Shown here: positions 32,563-44,210 of the stretch, one piece after another
How the letters are laid out: each line of letters begins with the position of its first letter
How positions within the stretch are numbered: the stretch's first letter is position 1
Assembly: GCA_030159075.1 (NCBI GenBank)
Contig: BROG01000909.1
Coordinates: 1 to 64,000 of the forward strand
DNA length: 64,000 nucleotides
DNA from: Atrina japonica
Taxonomy: Eukaryota > Mollusca > Bivalvia > Pterioida > Pinnidae
Reading direction: 5' to 3'
Position numbers and translations under genes: made by a program
The notes under the pieces: model-generated
Database searches by the model: none
What the model was told of the DNA's origin: nothing
What the model saw: the letters and a program-made list of their open reading frames with translations, nothing else

Positions 32563-33751
32563 CTGTGAATAAAAAGTATTTATATATCTTTTAAAAGAAA
32601 CAAAAAATACATTTTATTAACAGAAGTACTTATAAAATTGCAATATTCCACAAATATATACAAAAATGAAATTTTTGTTTTTCTCATTGTTCATTGATTT
32701 ATGAATTGATTAATTTCAGATAACATCAAACACTAGAATTGAAACATAATCACAGAAACGTGGAAAGATTTTATGTAGTCACGAGTATATTGTAGTTAAG
32801 CATTTCATCCAAAACGACTTAAGACGTTTGCATCTCATGTCGACTGTTTGACAAAAGAAAATGTTCTGCTTCCAAAATAATACGGACACAGGCCTTAACA
32901 AGGCGAATGGTTATAGCATGGCCATAACTTTGAACTATGAAGTCCCGTCCTTCTGGTCAGCGCATGTTCGAGATTTCGAAATAAGCTGATTTTGTGAGAA
33001 AGTTTGCCAGTTTACATGCGGGTATATTGTAACTTGGTTCTCCTCTATACCACTAGAAACCGGCCGCCACCATATAACTGAAAAAATGTTGAGTGTGCCG
33101 TAAAACAAAAATAAATGTCAAAATCAAATAAAACCATATCATAATGCAGCTGACCAAGCTTCTATTTTAACTTATATAATACAACATAACAAATGTTTAA
33201 TATCAAGTATTACCGTCATTACAGTAAATATACATGTAAATCGTTTTTATGTGGGTCCTCCCTTTCTATGTTATGAAAAACTACAGTTTAATTGTTCCTG
33301 AACTGATCGATGATTATTGTTCCAGCATACTTACATATAAAGATACATATACATGAAACAAAGTTTTGTTTTAAATTTTACAAAATAATAACTGTAGAGG
33401 GTACACATGGCAGTTTGGTTGAGCTACATGCTATAATACGATATACTTCTTATACTAATGGTGGTTAGTAATATGTAATCTAAGTCCCAAGTACGATATG
33501 TCAGGGGGACCTCTTTTACCATGGCGTATACAAAATGCTACGCAAACGGTATTTTGAATTAGTTTTTGGGTCCATTTCCGAAGGCCAGTTTTCATTTAAC
33601 GAAGTGTAGAGATATATATTAACTTTGTTTTTCGAACAATTACTTTACTTATCATTGAATGTCGTAATTAGGTTAAACTCACCTCTTCTGTAGAATACAT
33701 CACTGAATTGATATAGATCATAAAAAGATTAAATTGTTTCAACCACACCAT
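31322..33751 (-). CDS. IgGFc-binding-domain secreted protein gene (partial or broken)
   Basis: Two exons are read on the minus strand, 33751-33683 and 32562-31322, both boundaries phase 0. Exon 1 gives an N terminus of 23 residues starting MVWLKQFNLFMIYINS, hydrophobic like a signal peptide. Exon 2 gives the IgGFc-binding N-terminal domain: QCLDNAGTEFIVVFLNNH, then LTYPIDTLGTEYVGISYP, then FTGTLVASSRPIAVFCGHEF and VVEQLIPVHLWSDEYFG. These blocks match the GTEF, LPVDVLGTEY, DLTGT, PVAVFSG and EQLPPV pattern of the family, found in FCGBP-like proteins and in molluscan secreted or mucosal proteins. The frame is broken at two places near the 3' end. The protein would be extracellular. Further 3' exons, if any, were not found. 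Confidence 0.82.
32890..33110 (+). mobile_element. SINE family 2 copy in IgGFc-domain intron
   Basis: A degraded tRNA-like head (GGTCAGCGCATGTTCGAGAT) is followed by GAGAAAGTTTGCCAGTTTAC, then CGGCCGCCACCATATAACTG and AAAAAATGTTGAGTGTGCCG. The 3' part is very similar to the copy at 56590-56785. Confidence 0.75.
33683..33751 (-). CDS. IgGFc-domain exon 1 (signal-peptide-like)
   Basis: The acceptor TACTTTCAG ends directly before ATG (33751-33749) and the donor GTGAGT begins at 33682. The 69 coding bases are 23 codons, phase 0, matching the phase of the next exon. The ATG lies at the first base of the exon, so a non-coding exon upstream is implied. Confidence 0.65.
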
Positions 33752-34877
33752 CTGAAAGTATACATAAAAGTGAAATCAACATCCTACAATGCCCATACCA
33801 TCCAAGGTCATCTTATATTCAGTTTACACTCACATATTGTACATTTTCCTCTGACATATAACAGTGAATATTCGTCCTCGTTTAATTTTAGCCTTTAGAT
33901 GCGTAAGGAAATGTAAAATGAAGGCGAATATTCGAGCTAAATAGTTACATAAATCATTAGCACTTATGTCATCGATGTCGTTATGACAATAAATAACGAA
34001 TTTTAGACGGCGTGAATATTATACCATGATCGCAAAGCTGCAAAGATAATCAGGGGCGAAGATTTCCGGGCTTAGTATAAAGCGCGTCTGTGCAGTTTCG
34101 CAACGCTCATTTTGATTAATAAATTATCACAATGACAAAAATAAGCAGTCAAAGGAGGTATACCGGTAAGTTTAAGTTTTAGTTACGGTTATTAAATGAA
34201 TGGTAATTTACTGTGATGATGAACCACTCAGTAAAAGAACACTTTGGTACCTCATGTAAAAATGGGGAATCGACATTGGAATTGATATTCCTACCAACCC
34301 GATGTTCAGAAATATATTTCCACGAAGATCGAATTTGTGTACAAAGAAATTTTGAAATATAATATTGAATTCATAGTTTTAAAACATGTAGCAAGTTAAA
34401 CATAAATATATGTGACCCAAAGACCACTTTTTGTCCTATCGTGCTACAATAATGAACGTGAAATGATTTTAATCTGTATGTTGACAAAACTGTCCCTTAG
34501 TTCATAATGTTCATAGTGACATTTCAAACCGATTCATTTATATAACAAATAAATAAATAAATAAATGAAAAACTCAATCCTTGAGAGTATTAACACGAAT
34601 AACTCACATCAGAGATAAAGAGATCGGTAACACTTACCTTGAGGAATTCTATATTTTTCTTTATATGTATACCGCCTGTATCAAAAGATTATAAAGTCAT
34701 TATCCGTGGGGTATAGCAATATCCAATGTGTAGAAATGATAAATTGAGAATGAGAAACACACAGTGGCATAACCGATATTATTATAACCGATATAATTGA
34801 TTCATCTCGTTTTCATTTGTTAATGTCTTCAAAGCCACTTCAATTGCATACCCTTACTGTACACAACGACTTCATAC

Positions 34878-34880
<3 letters not shown>
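33752..34880. other. 5' flank of the IgGFc-domain gene
   Basis: Expected to hold the promoter and a 5' UTR exon of the minus-strand gene, but no signal could be placed with confidence. AT-rich. Confidence 0.35.

Positions 34881-34945
<65 letters not shown>
34881..34945. repeat. (AG)n microsatellite
   Basis: Uninterrupted AG dinucleotide run of about 65 bp. Confidence 0.97.
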
Positions 34946-34949
<4 letters not shown>

Positions 34950-36524
34950 GACATATTGATACTATAAAACAAAGTATTGGAGTTTATATACATGTTCCTA
35001 AACATTCACATAATTGTCGAGATTAATTGGAGACACATCTCCCTTTAATAATAATATTGGTTATGTCATACGTCCCCCCTTTTTTCCACTACCGGGATTT
35101 CTTCTCCACTATATAAATGAAAATCATATGTGTGGTGAAAAACAAAAACTCAAAACCATGAACTATTTTTTTTTAAGAAACTACATATGTTTAAAAAAGA
35201 GAATAATGGACAACATTGTCCCGCTATATCTCACTTTTTGTCGATTTTTCAAGCAATTATCACAGCAAACTACATGACAAATAAAAGAGAAATTGAGGTG
35301 TCGGTTCTTGAGAAGACGGGTTAACCCTTCATGGGAGTTCCGGTTCAGCTAAGCTCGTTTCGCTTGCAAAATTGAAGCGGCTTTTCAAGAAGGGAGTATT
35401 TCCTGACAAACGAGTTCAAGTGGTTCTTGAGAAGACGTCGTTCAAAGAAAACGTATACAGACAGATGAACGACGGACATATGACAGAAGAGAGCATATAA
35501 TTATATAGCTGACTTGAGCTTAGGTTAAACAATTATATATTTACATATGTTTTCTATCTGTGCTATAAATTAAGTTTACTATAAATCTGTATTTCTAGTG
35601 TTATGCGAATAATATGTACAGCCACTGGGTCGTTGTCATTGCACGAGGACCACTGGAGTCCCCGGAAATATGCATAAACCCATTAACTGGTTTAACTAAA
35701 TTCAAGATAATATTTCGGATGGATGGGCACCGTTGTTTAATTAATTCTAAACGCACCAAAAGCAAAGGCAGTTATCTTTCAACAGTGGTTTCACTTAGAC
35801 GGATTTGACAATACATTTAGATTTGATTTTGTTCTGCACCACTGTCATCGTGTGGAACCACTAGTACATACATCTATTTAAATTGGAGCTCACTTAAATT
35901 CTTATTGACAGAAATGATGTCTTTAACATTTTAATATTCAAAACTGTAACGCCGGTTATATGTTTACAATATTTACATAATAGACCTGATAATCATTTCA
36001 GAAAATAACTCTACTAAATAAATGAATTCGAAATCTAAGTAATATATCTCATGGGATTTTCTAGTTATTTCTAATATTTGCTCAATGATTATTGGATATT
36101 GTAGAATGAGCCAACACAGTATAGAAAAAGAAAATTTCAATTTATTTCGGTGCAATGATATGTATCAAATATAACTAAATGACAGTTGATCATCATTATT
36201 AATCGTCAAATTATTTTCCTTGACAAATTTTTCTACAAGATAAAAGTATTGTGTAAACAAGTCGTGCGATGCATCATTTGTATGCACATTAATACCACTC
36301 ATTTAGCCATACTTTTAAAACTCCCACTGAACCGATAATTCAAATTAATTACGTGCTCTCTCAATCATGTAAGCACACAAATAGAATTTTACCCATACAG
36401 TTTATCATTTTTTTCTGACAAACGAGTTATAAACGTTGTACTACAATGTAGCTAGCACAGTTTCAGTGCCATTGTATAGTTATTTCATTGTCTAATAATA
36501 TTCAATGTATTATATACATTATAT

Positions 36525-36525
<1 letters not shown>
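34946..36525. other. no gene recognised
   Basis: A short near-duplicated word GTGGTTCTTGAGAAGACG / CGGTTCTTGAGAAGACGG occurs at about 35303 and 35420, like a dispersed repeat. Open frames at 35014-35277 and 35614-35808 have no recognisable domain. Confidence 0.4.

Positions 36526-36575
<50 letters not shown>
36526..36575. repeat. (AC)n microsatellite
   Basis: Uninterrupted AC run of 50 bp. Confidence 0.97.
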
Positions 36576-36579
<4 letters not shown>

Positions 36580-37615
36580 AAGTGCTGCACATTGAATTTT
36601 TTCCATAATCCATTGCATTTATACTATATGCATTCAAAACAAAAAAGAAAAACAATCCTTATATTTATATATATTACCATTTTCTGTAAATCTGTAGTCA
36701 GCTGGTTACGGAATTCATTTTATGCAATTAGCTTTGCGGTAGGAGTTGTGTGAGACGAGAAGTAGTTCCCCTTTTCTGTCCGGAAATAGTAAATGGAATT
36801 ATGGTTTATTTTCTTATGTGTCAGATTTGTTTTTTAAGTTATTTTAGAATATTCGTCTGTTTGGTAACCGGAAGGTTAAATGTGTCAGAAGAGAATTGAA
36901 AATGCAAATGGCCGCGCCCATGAGTAAGTATTTACAACGAATTTGCGTTTGAATTCTGATATATTATTAATGGGATATACTATAGAAAGTTTGAGTGTGA
37001 CTCACAAGAAGTGAGACAGCTAATATTCATTCATGACAACTGAAAGTAGCCGTTTTATTTGACATTATTTTATCAGTCAGCTGGGAACCATGATGACTGA
37101 TTGGTACGTAACCTTCGTAAGTTTTCCTATTTCACACGGCCTGATTTCACACGATGCGGGTGACGAATTGTTTCTGATAGGAATATCCAGTGAAGGCAAC
37201 AAATCGACTTGTTTATCAAGATATGCTTGACAAAGTTGCAACTAGGCCTTACTCTCCTTTTTCTGTTGTAACTACGAAGCGAACTTTCATTCCTGTGCCA
37301 GACACTGGTCTGTGGTTCTGGTCATAACATGACCTAGATATATCGCGATATGGCTTGTATGCTGTACAGATGTAGTCTCGTGTTTCCGATTTCTTTCTGC
37401 TTTTTTATTTGTTTTGTGGTAGGCCTAATGCATGGCTTTTAAGATTATATATATAAGAAATAAACATGTGATATTCTATTCTTTATTGCTTCGTTCATGT
37501 ATTCTTACGCTGAAAAGTAAAGCGGTTAATACTCGGGGCACGCGACTGCTTTTACAGAATATACAATATATCGCTATGAATACTTGCAGTCGGTATGTAA
37601 ATATTAGGGGATAAA
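36576..37615. other. no gene recognised
   Basis: The only suggestive point is a short ATG segment at about 36900 (ATGCAAATGGCCGCGCCC) followed by a consensus donor GTAAGT near 36924, which could be a first exon. Nothing downstream supports it. Confidence 0.3.
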
Positions 37616-37735
37616 CCATTACCAATTATTATAGAAAGACGCTAGCTGTGGTAAGTCCGGTTATCCCCCTTTACATATCTTTGTATACATTTAGTGATAT
37701 GGTATAACTGGCCAGACTCTTGTCGAAATAAGATG
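37616..37735 (+). repeat. dispersed repeat C, copy 1
   Basis: The segment AAAGACGCTAGCTGT...CCGGTTAT...TTGTATACATTTAG...GCCAGACTCTTGT is repeated at 56092-56216. It flanks the tail side of the Penelope-like copy that follows, and the second copy lies beside the GIY-YIG remnant, so it may be part of the same element family. Confidence 0.7.
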
Positions 37736-37789
37736 TAAAAAGGTCATATGTTGTTACAAATATTAATTTACTTTTATTGTAATTTACAG

Positions 37790-39690
37790 TCTAATTCATT
37801 TTTAATTCGAACTCAACCGATGAAGCCTTATTGACTGAAACAATCGTATTGAACATTTCTTTTGACTTTTTTTTACAAAAAATATAAAACATCTCAGATA
37901 CCAAAGTATAAATCTTTAGGATGTCCAGGACACAGATACAAATCCGGCAAAAATGGAAAAACACGGACCTCTGGAAACCAAGAGGTGGGATCAGGTGCCA
38001 TGGAGGAGTAAGCATCCCCTTTTGACCGGTCACACCCGCCGTGAGTCCACTGTCAAGTTCAAATGAAATACGTGAGGAACGAATCCTCGTCACAATTGGT
38101 ACAGATGTCTTAACAACCGCCAACCGTCACCTAGTGAAACAGAGTACTCGCAAGCACGACTATTATACCGACCGTAAAATTTGCGTTGACATCAAACGCG
38201 GTTATCGATATCCCTGTATCATTTATTTATCAGTGAGTAGTTTACATCTGTATATGAAATATTCATATGTTGAACACGCCTGGCATATCGGATAATTTGT
38301 GAAATATAAACTCCATATGCGGGTGACTGGGGGATATTACTACTTATATGTGGAAAGTTTGCGATGGGAAAGCCGAAATCGCCGCGTTTGTCGTAAAGCT
38401 TAGTTGCCAATTTTCCGTCTGTGTCTATAGTAAGTAAAATGTCTAAGTATAAAGCGTGTGTGCTTGATTCTGTTGTATCTTTAATTTCTAGTTCGCTGGG
38501 ATATATCGCGTTCACATATGTATGCAAATTGTCATTATTAATTGACAAAACGTCGTCGATATATCCTTAATGTCAAATTAAAGGATATCGCTAGCTTTTT
38601 CTTCTTTTAATTCAGTAATTTCTGAATGAAGTCTGCTTCGTATGAATAAAGGAACAGGTCAGCCAATAAAGGGGCACGATTGGTTCCTATAGGAATACCG
38701 ACAGTTTGTTGAAAGACAACGTCTCCGAACATTACAAATATATTGTCTATTAGAATTTCCATCATGTTTTTTATATCAACTTCAGTGTATTTATGTGTAG
38801 AATCAGAGTGGAGTTTGACAAAATAAGTATCATGATAACCAATCACTAGATATTTAAATTTTCTGGTACCATCTTTAGTGAAAAAACAGTTGTCTATGAT
38901 GCTAAAAAGTCTCTCTTTTAATTTTTTATGTGGAATAGTTGTGTAAAGAGTAGGGAAGTAGTATGTTTTGATGCTGTGAATTTGAGAAAAATTGTGTGAC
39001 TTCAAATTTTCTAAAAGTTGTGTAGAATTTTTTAGTATCCACATCTGATTTACACCGCTTCTGGAAAAAGCAACTCTACAGTATTGTTGAAGTTTCTCCT
39101 TAACGGCTGTCAATATCTTGGTAAGGAGTAAAGATAAAGGTTTGGTAGAATATTTGTTGGATTCTGCTATGTACCCCTGCTTATATGGGGTTTTATGAAG
39201 TTTAGGTATCCAATATAAATATGGTCACACAAAATCAGTATCGGTTGTAGGTATATCAAAAGAGCGTAATACGGACACATGGTTTTGAAGGATCTCGTCC
39301 TTTGAAAGTGATCTACGTGTGTGTGTCTATGATTTCCAGAATTCGTATTAAACCCTAGCTCTTCTAATAAACAATTATAGTAATGTGCCTTGCAAATAAA
39401 AACTATATTATTTGAGGCTTTGTTTGCTTGGACCAGTACATATTGGTAATGTAATCTACCTAGTTCAGTTACTACTTCTGGATCACTAAATACAGAGGGA
39501 TAACTTGTTTTCATAGTTCCTTTACGTTTTCGGATAGGAAATTTTATCAACCATCGTACAGCTTTTAGCCATTCAGACAATGTTTCTGGTTCCACGTCTT
39601 TATGTTTGACTCGTCGTCTGGCATAATCTTCGACATAATTTATAACTAAAATGAAATTCTGACGACAATTAAGGAACGGGCTTCTATACC
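37790..39690 (-). pseudogene. Penelope-like retroelement copy 1 (RT), broken
   Basis: Read on the minus strand from 39690: an N-terminal part (NYVEDYARRRVKHKD, then KASNNIVFICKAHYYNCLLE), the finger motif YLYWIPKLHKTPYK, RT motif GIPIGTNRAPLLADLFLYSYE, a catalytic region equivalent to FRYIDDVLSIN, SNIPQSPAYGVYISQIIRYA, then the 3' tail at 38060-37860. Breaks include a shift near 39300, an in-frame stop in front of YLYW, a stop after FIQKLLN, and a lost base immediately before the YIDD coding triplets at about 38565. It is therefore dead. The GIPxGTNxAPLLADLF and YIDD motifs fit Penelope-like elements; there is no GIY-YIG domain downstream. Confidence 0.85.
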
Positions 39691-40084
39691 TTCGGTATTA
39701 TGTTTACAATATTTAGATAAAATCGCTTACTGTATGTCAAAGGATGGGCTAGACATTTCAATGACGTACTCATCTGTATTGCCTTTAAGTATCTGGTTTT
39801 GACCAATATAAGAGAGGATATTGTTGACTTTTCAAAGTGTGATATGTTTTATGTTCAATTGTAATGCCGACACAAAATCATTATTGAGGGTTATGAGATA
39901 GCGAGTGTCGATAAACCAAAGACATTGAACAGGAATCAAGAAACATGCTATTTTATTGAATATGTAAATATAATTCAATACATAAGAATACTACTGACTT
40001 CTATGAATAGTATCTGTGAATAAAGTAAAATGTACCAATGATTAATCGAAACTCCGAGTTCATTGGAATACGACAAATTAGATA
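39691..40084. other. no gene recognised
   Basis: Sequence upstream of the retroelement ORF; part may be its 5' untranslated region. Confidence 0.35.
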
Positions 40085-40345
40085 CGAGTTGCCTGTTCGA
40101 TAGCAATTGCTGAGACGCCTGTACCAATTGTGAAGAGGATTCGTTCTTCACGTATTTCATTTGGAATGGACTGTGGACTCACTGCGGGTGTGACCAGTTA
40201 ACGGAGGATGCTTATTCCTCCATGGCACTTGATCCCACTTCCTGATTTCCAGAGGTCCGTGTTTGTCTAATTTTTACCAAATTTGTATCGATATCTTGGA
40301 CATCCTAAAAATTGATACTTTTGTATCTGATATTTGTATATAAAC
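40085..40345 (+). mobile_element. Penelope-like 3' tail fragment
   Basis: Contains GCCTGTTCGATAGCAATTGC, ACTGCGGGTGTGACCAGTTA, CTCCATGGCACTTGATCCC, AGAGGTCCGTGTTTGTC and CTTGGACATCC, in the same order as the tail of the copy at 46.0-46.2 kb. Opposite in orientation to the nearby copy 1. Confidence 0.85.
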
Positions 40346-40374
40346 AAATGATCTCAACATAAAGAACAATTGCG

Positions 40375-40440
40375 AATCCCAAACGAAAAGGGCCGGGAGT
40401 CCGGAAGGAGTCAGTGTCCCCTGCCAGCATGCCACACCCT
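40375..40440 (-). repeat. dispersed repeat B fragment
   Basis: On the minus strand it reads GCAGGGTGTGGCATGCTGGC and GGGGACACTGACTCCTTCCG, matching the copies at 27826, 28006 and 47345. Confidence 0.7.
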
Positions 40441-41081
40441 GCTTATGAATAATAATTTGTTAATCTCAATACTGTCATAAATATTTTCTGATGCCTTAAA
40501 GGTTGTTAATAAGATGCATATGAAAGCCCATTTTCGGTGAACAATGCACTTTAGAATTCCGGAAATGATATTTACTAATAAACATCATTATTCTGACGTG
40601 TGATTCACGTTTTTAATTCATCGATTCTCGAATTCGAACTGACAATAATTTAAGATTACCGTGGTTGGAAGTATTTGTACTTTCCTATCAATCGCGTTCG
40701 GTCATGCAGACGTCTTTTAGCAGGGAAATCAAACTAGAATGATAATGTAGATCATTTTAAACAATCTATACACAACTTATCATTTAAACACATTCAGGTC
40801 TACTTTCAACACTTGCAAGAATGGAAAATTTAAAAGTATTGAATTTGGGTTGGTGAGGTGAATAACTCTAATGGATAGGACAACTGAATTTTAGTCATGT
40901 TGGCTTATGCCTATTACAAGAATTGCATTAGTTGTCGGTTTCCGGTTAAACAACTCACCTTCTCTCTCGTTTTCAACTGCTACTTCTTCGAAAATAAAAC
41001 AATTTTGCATTTGTGCACTGCACGTAGATATTTTCAAAACATTCTTTTTATGGTTGTTAAACGTCTTATTCATGATATAAG
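40441..41081. other. no gene recognised
   Basis: Open frames on both strands at 40891-41100 overlap and have no domain. Treated as chance. Confidence 0.35.
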
Positions 41082-41158
41082 CGATATGATCGCCAAGTAA
41101 TCGCCATGGGTGGCATATACACGTACTTATATACCACGATTACTTGACGATTATATCG
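41082..41158. repeat. hairpin with 21-bp arms
   Basis: CGATATGATCGCCAAGTAATC at 41082-41102 and its reverse complement at 41138-41158 match at 19 of 21 positions around a 35-base loop. Probably a small MITE or one end of an inverted-repeat element. Confidence 0.65.
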
Positions 41159-41513
41159 ATAACATAATGAAAAAGAAGATTATAGTTTTTTTCAACCTGC
41201 AATACTCTACTGTTATACGGGATGTCGCATAGTTTTGTTCATTTTGTGTCTGGTTTTCATTTCACATTTATCATTGGTAATTAAGAGCTATCAATTTACT
41301 GTACATATATGCTTATTTATAAACTTAAAATAATCAATATGTGATACATTATATTTTATTAGACATAAAATGTAAATCTTCCAAATTTGTAAAATCTCCT
41401 TATTCTTCTGTTCTTGCTCTGTATGCTCGTTGTTGACATACATCCTGAAAAGATGGGGAGTAATTGTTCAAGCTATATACATAAACAGCAGTAACATATT
41501 TATATAAAATTAT

Positions 41514-41697
41514 ACAGTCAAACGTGGATATATTGAAATCATCGAGGGGGGTTAATTTTACTTTCAAATAAACAGGGGGCTCAAAATAATCGAGTTATAA
41601 TGGTAATTTAAAAAAAAATATCGGCCTTGAAATTAAAATCACTTCAAATAAATCTGGATTTCAATGCAAAAGGGTTCAAGATAGTTGACTTCGACTG
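41514..41697. mobile_element. possible MITE near the 3' end of IGFBP-like gene 1
   Basis: Begins ACAGTCAAACGTGGATAT and ends GTTGACTTCGACTGT; the ends match as weak inverted repeats (9 of 12). The interior (TATTGAAATCATCGAG, AATAATCGAGTTATAATGG) is of the dispersed inverted-repeat type. No certain target duplication. Confidence 0.4.
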
Positions 41698-41758
41698 TCT
41701 ATATAATACAGTAGAAGTTGCGTTCCGCCATACCTTATGTCAGCGTTAGAAATTAGTT

Positions 41759-41888
41759 TTACATGGTCACATGACGTCTCACTGGTGATCGTTGAATACA
41801 TATCCCTTTCAAAAAAGCCATATTCCATGGCGGACGGCCGTCTGTAAAAACACCACCGGGAGTGATGCATTGCAATCCAGTTGCACAC
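41759..41888 (-). CDS. IGFBP-like gene 1, exon 2
   Basis: The acceptor is TTTAATATAG just above 41888. After one base the frame reads CATGLQCITPGGVFTDGRPP, then FLKGICIQRSPVRR, with stop TAA at 41759-41761. Identified by alignment with exon 2 of the second gene: both have C..G..CITPGG and LKG(I/V)CIQ. Confidence 0.85.
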
Positions 41889-42541
41889 CTATATTAAATT
41901 GATGATGCTTGTATGTATTTGACAAATATGATTATTTCTATTTCTATGAAATATCACAAACGAACACGTGTGCAGCTAAAACATCATAGGGGGTTTGAGT
42001 AAATCATTGTTAAAATATACGGTTTATATTTAAATGTGTAGATGCATGGGACGTGAGATTATGGTCATGACTGTTTAATATGTAAACTATATCAGTAGAA
42101 TAACGGGTGTGATACTTAAAACCACTTCAGTCGAAATATTTTATTCAACTTCGGCTTATTCTAATATTTGATTGACTAAGCACGTCAAGTTAATATTCAG
42201 AGACTGAAGTAAATCCTTAAGTGTTATGGTACCGAGCCCTGATTACGATATTATTATCAACATGGTTTTTAAATGAAACAAAATAATGTGTCCGCATATG
42301 ATTATATTTACCTTGGAGAAAATGATTCACACACTTGTCCTTCCAAACGAACGCACACGGGACAGCATCCACATGGTATTTTATCCGTTTCACATGTCAG
42401 TTGTTTATCTAAACATGTTACATTTATACAAGGTAAACACGGCAGATTTCCTGAGATTCTATTTCTAGCAGACGTCGTCTGTGTCATGTAAAGACAGACG
42501 ATGGCAAGGAGAGAAAAAATGATGCCATTGAAGTAAGACAT
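41759..42541 (-). CDS. IGFBP/perlustrin-like small cysteine-rich secreted protein 1
   Basis: Two exons on the minus strand, 42541-42312 (230 nt) and 41888-41759 (130 nt), join in phase 2 to encode 119 aa. A signal peptide (SYFNGIIFSLLAIVCLYM) is followed by a Cys-rich domain with the hallmark CGCC: LPCLPCINVTCLDKQLTC, then DKIPCGCCPVCVRLEGQVCE, and in exon 2 CATGLQCITPGG and FLKGICIQ. The Cys spacing and CGCCxxC...GxxC pattern match the IGFBP N-terminal domain as in the molluscan nacre protein perlustrin. Length and architecture are the same as the paralogue at 58706-59745, including intron position and phase. Predicted to be extracellular; growth-factor binding or matrix roles are inference. 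The gene sits between two inverted Penelope-like copies. Confidence 0.85.
42312..42541 (-). CDS. IGFBP-like gene 1, exon 1
   Basis: ATG at 42541-42539, donor GTAAAT beginning at 42311. Encodes the signal peptide and the first ten or so cysteines through GQVCESFSPR, leaving two bases of a split Arg codon. The downstream in-frame TAA is intronic. Confidence 0.85.
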
Positions 42542-42601
42542 TCCTGTGGTTTAAGCTTCACTCCTTGCTGCGGTTTATGCTTCAATCTAAAAGCGCGGGT
42601 C

Positions 42602-42611
42602 CCTTTTAAAA
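42602..42611 (-). promoter_or_regulatory. possible TATA-like box of IGFBP-like gene 1
   Basis: TTTTAAAAGG on the minus strand, 61 bp upstream of the ATG at 42541. The spacing is almost the same as that of the clear TATA box in the second gene, but the match is weaker. Confidence 0.35.
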
Positions 42612-42811
42612 GCCTAATATGACCCTTATGACGCTGCCACACACTCTCCCAAATGTCAAGCAATCATAAGATTATCAGTCCTACTGCGCCCACTGCACAA
42701 CATACGCTTATCATTCTGATCAGATGTGTTTAATTCTTTCAGGTGCAGTTTGACTTAATATTGTCTTAAGTATATTACATTACATTTTTTTTCTTCAAAC
42801 TACCAAAGCAT

Positions 42812-43117
42812 GAATTTGATTTGGTTTTTGCTTTTTTGTTTATCGTTGTTTAACGTCCCACTCTAGAATCTTTAACTCATAAGGAGACGTCACCATATGC
42901 CGGTGACGGGCTTCAAATTTTGGCCTATGCTCGGCACTTACGGCCATTGAGCAGTAAAGGTTCTTTACTGTGCCGACACCTACTGTGACACGGGACCTCG
43001 GATTTCACCCTGTCATCCGAAGGACAGGGAACGAACCTGCCGCCGGCTGGACTCGAACTCACGATCAAGTGTCGAGCGCGATACTGACTGATCCAGGCCG
43101 ACACGAATCTGATTTGG
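42812..43117 (-). mobile_element. full-length tRNA-derived SINE with TSD
   Basis: Element 42825-43104. Direct repeats GAATTTGATTTGG (42812-42824) and GAATCTGATTTGG (43105-43117) agree at 12 of 13 positions. The minus strand begins with a tRNA-like head (GGCCTGGATCAGTCAGTATC, then GTGAGTTCGAGTCC as B box), followed by the conserved body shared with 491-726, and ends in a short A/T-rich tail. Lies just upstream of IGFBP-like gene 1. Confidence 0.9.
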
Positions 43118-43534
43118 GCCTTTCATTGACATTGCTTCATTTGAATCTGGATGTTCCAGAAATCGTATCCGTTTTGTAATTAATTACAATAAGAAATAAG
43201 GGATTTGGAAATAAGCGAACTAATGAACCTATTATGTAAATTAACTCCTTATCCTAAACAATTTTACTTTATTTATTGCAAAGTTTTGGTTAAACCATAA
43301 ATCCAAAACTATTTATCAATAAATTTTACATAACATTCGGGAGTTAACTAATCTAAAATAATGAACAGTTCAGTCATGAAAAAAAAGAAGTTGGTTGGGT
43401 GACTCTAGTTTTGAGGATTTTTCATGTGCATAGAAAACAACTCTTCGTAGCATATAAATTAAAGCAAGCTTTATGCATATGATGTATTATGCTACTTTTT
43501 TAAGAAAAGGAATCTATTGTATTTGACGTCAGAA
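43118..43534. other. no gene recognised
   Basis: AT-rich spacer between two SINE copies. Confidence 0.4.
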
Positions 43535-44210
43535 TTGAGAAAAGTTGGTTGGTTGTATTGTTATTTAACGTCCCACTCAATAATTTTTCACTCATATGGA
43601 GACGTCAACAATGCCGATGAAGGGCTTCAAAGTTTTGCCTATGCTCGGCACTTACGGCCATTGAGCAGTGAGGGTTCTTTAACGTACGTGCTGACATGTA
43701 CTGTGACACGGGACCTCGGTTTTTACTCTTTCATCCGTAACTCGAATAATTACAGCGCCCTCTATCTACTATCATTTCTCGAGGGCTTGAGGCAACATCT
43801 TCACTGGACTCGTCAGTTCTGTACACATTGTACAGACCAATCAGAGACGATAATCAAGTTGATGATGTGCAATCATACTTCCGGGAAAGAACCACGATAA
43901 AAAAAAACCTTTTTTCAATGCCTTCGGCTTTTATAAGATAAATATGACTTTAAAATTCAAATAGAAACGTGATTTTTGTTCCACTGCACATGTTTACAAA
44001 CAATTTATAACTCCTCCTACTTTTCTCGCCACATTTTAAGATAAACAAATCCCACGATGCTCTTATATAAGTTTTTACAGTAAATTCGGAGATCGGCGGA
44101 ATATTACGACTGGCATTATTCGGGTTATCTTATCCAAATGACAGGAATACGACCTGCCGCTATGACGATCAAGAGTTACCGACTAAGCCAGGCCGGCTCT
44201 TGAGAAAAGT
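43535..44210 (-). mobile_element. tRNA-derived SINE split by a MITE, with 11-bp TSD
   Basis: Outer direct repeats TTGAGAAAAGT at 43535-43545 and 44200-44210 define one SINE insertion. Its body is at 43546-43737 and its tRNA head at 44128-44199 (minus strand GGCCTGGCTTAGTCGGTAAC is the A-box region). The 390 bp between are the MITE at 43738-44127. Head and body join exactly where the other two copies are continuous (TCATCCGAAAGACAGG). Confidence 0.9.
43738..44127. mobile_element. MITE of 390 bp nested in a SINE
   Basis: The left end TAACTCGAATAATTACAG and the reverse complement of the right end TAACCCGAATAATGCCAG agree at 15 of 18. Flanking bases TTTCATCCG and TCTTATCCA look like a decayed 8-9-bp target duplication, as with hAT- or Mutator-type elements. 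No coding sequence, so non-autonomous. Confidence 0.8.

Noticed and set aside
36880..36930. Possible first exon (ATG, GC-richer, consensus GTAAGT donor)
   Set aside because: No downstream exon in frame was found; the signal alone is too weak.
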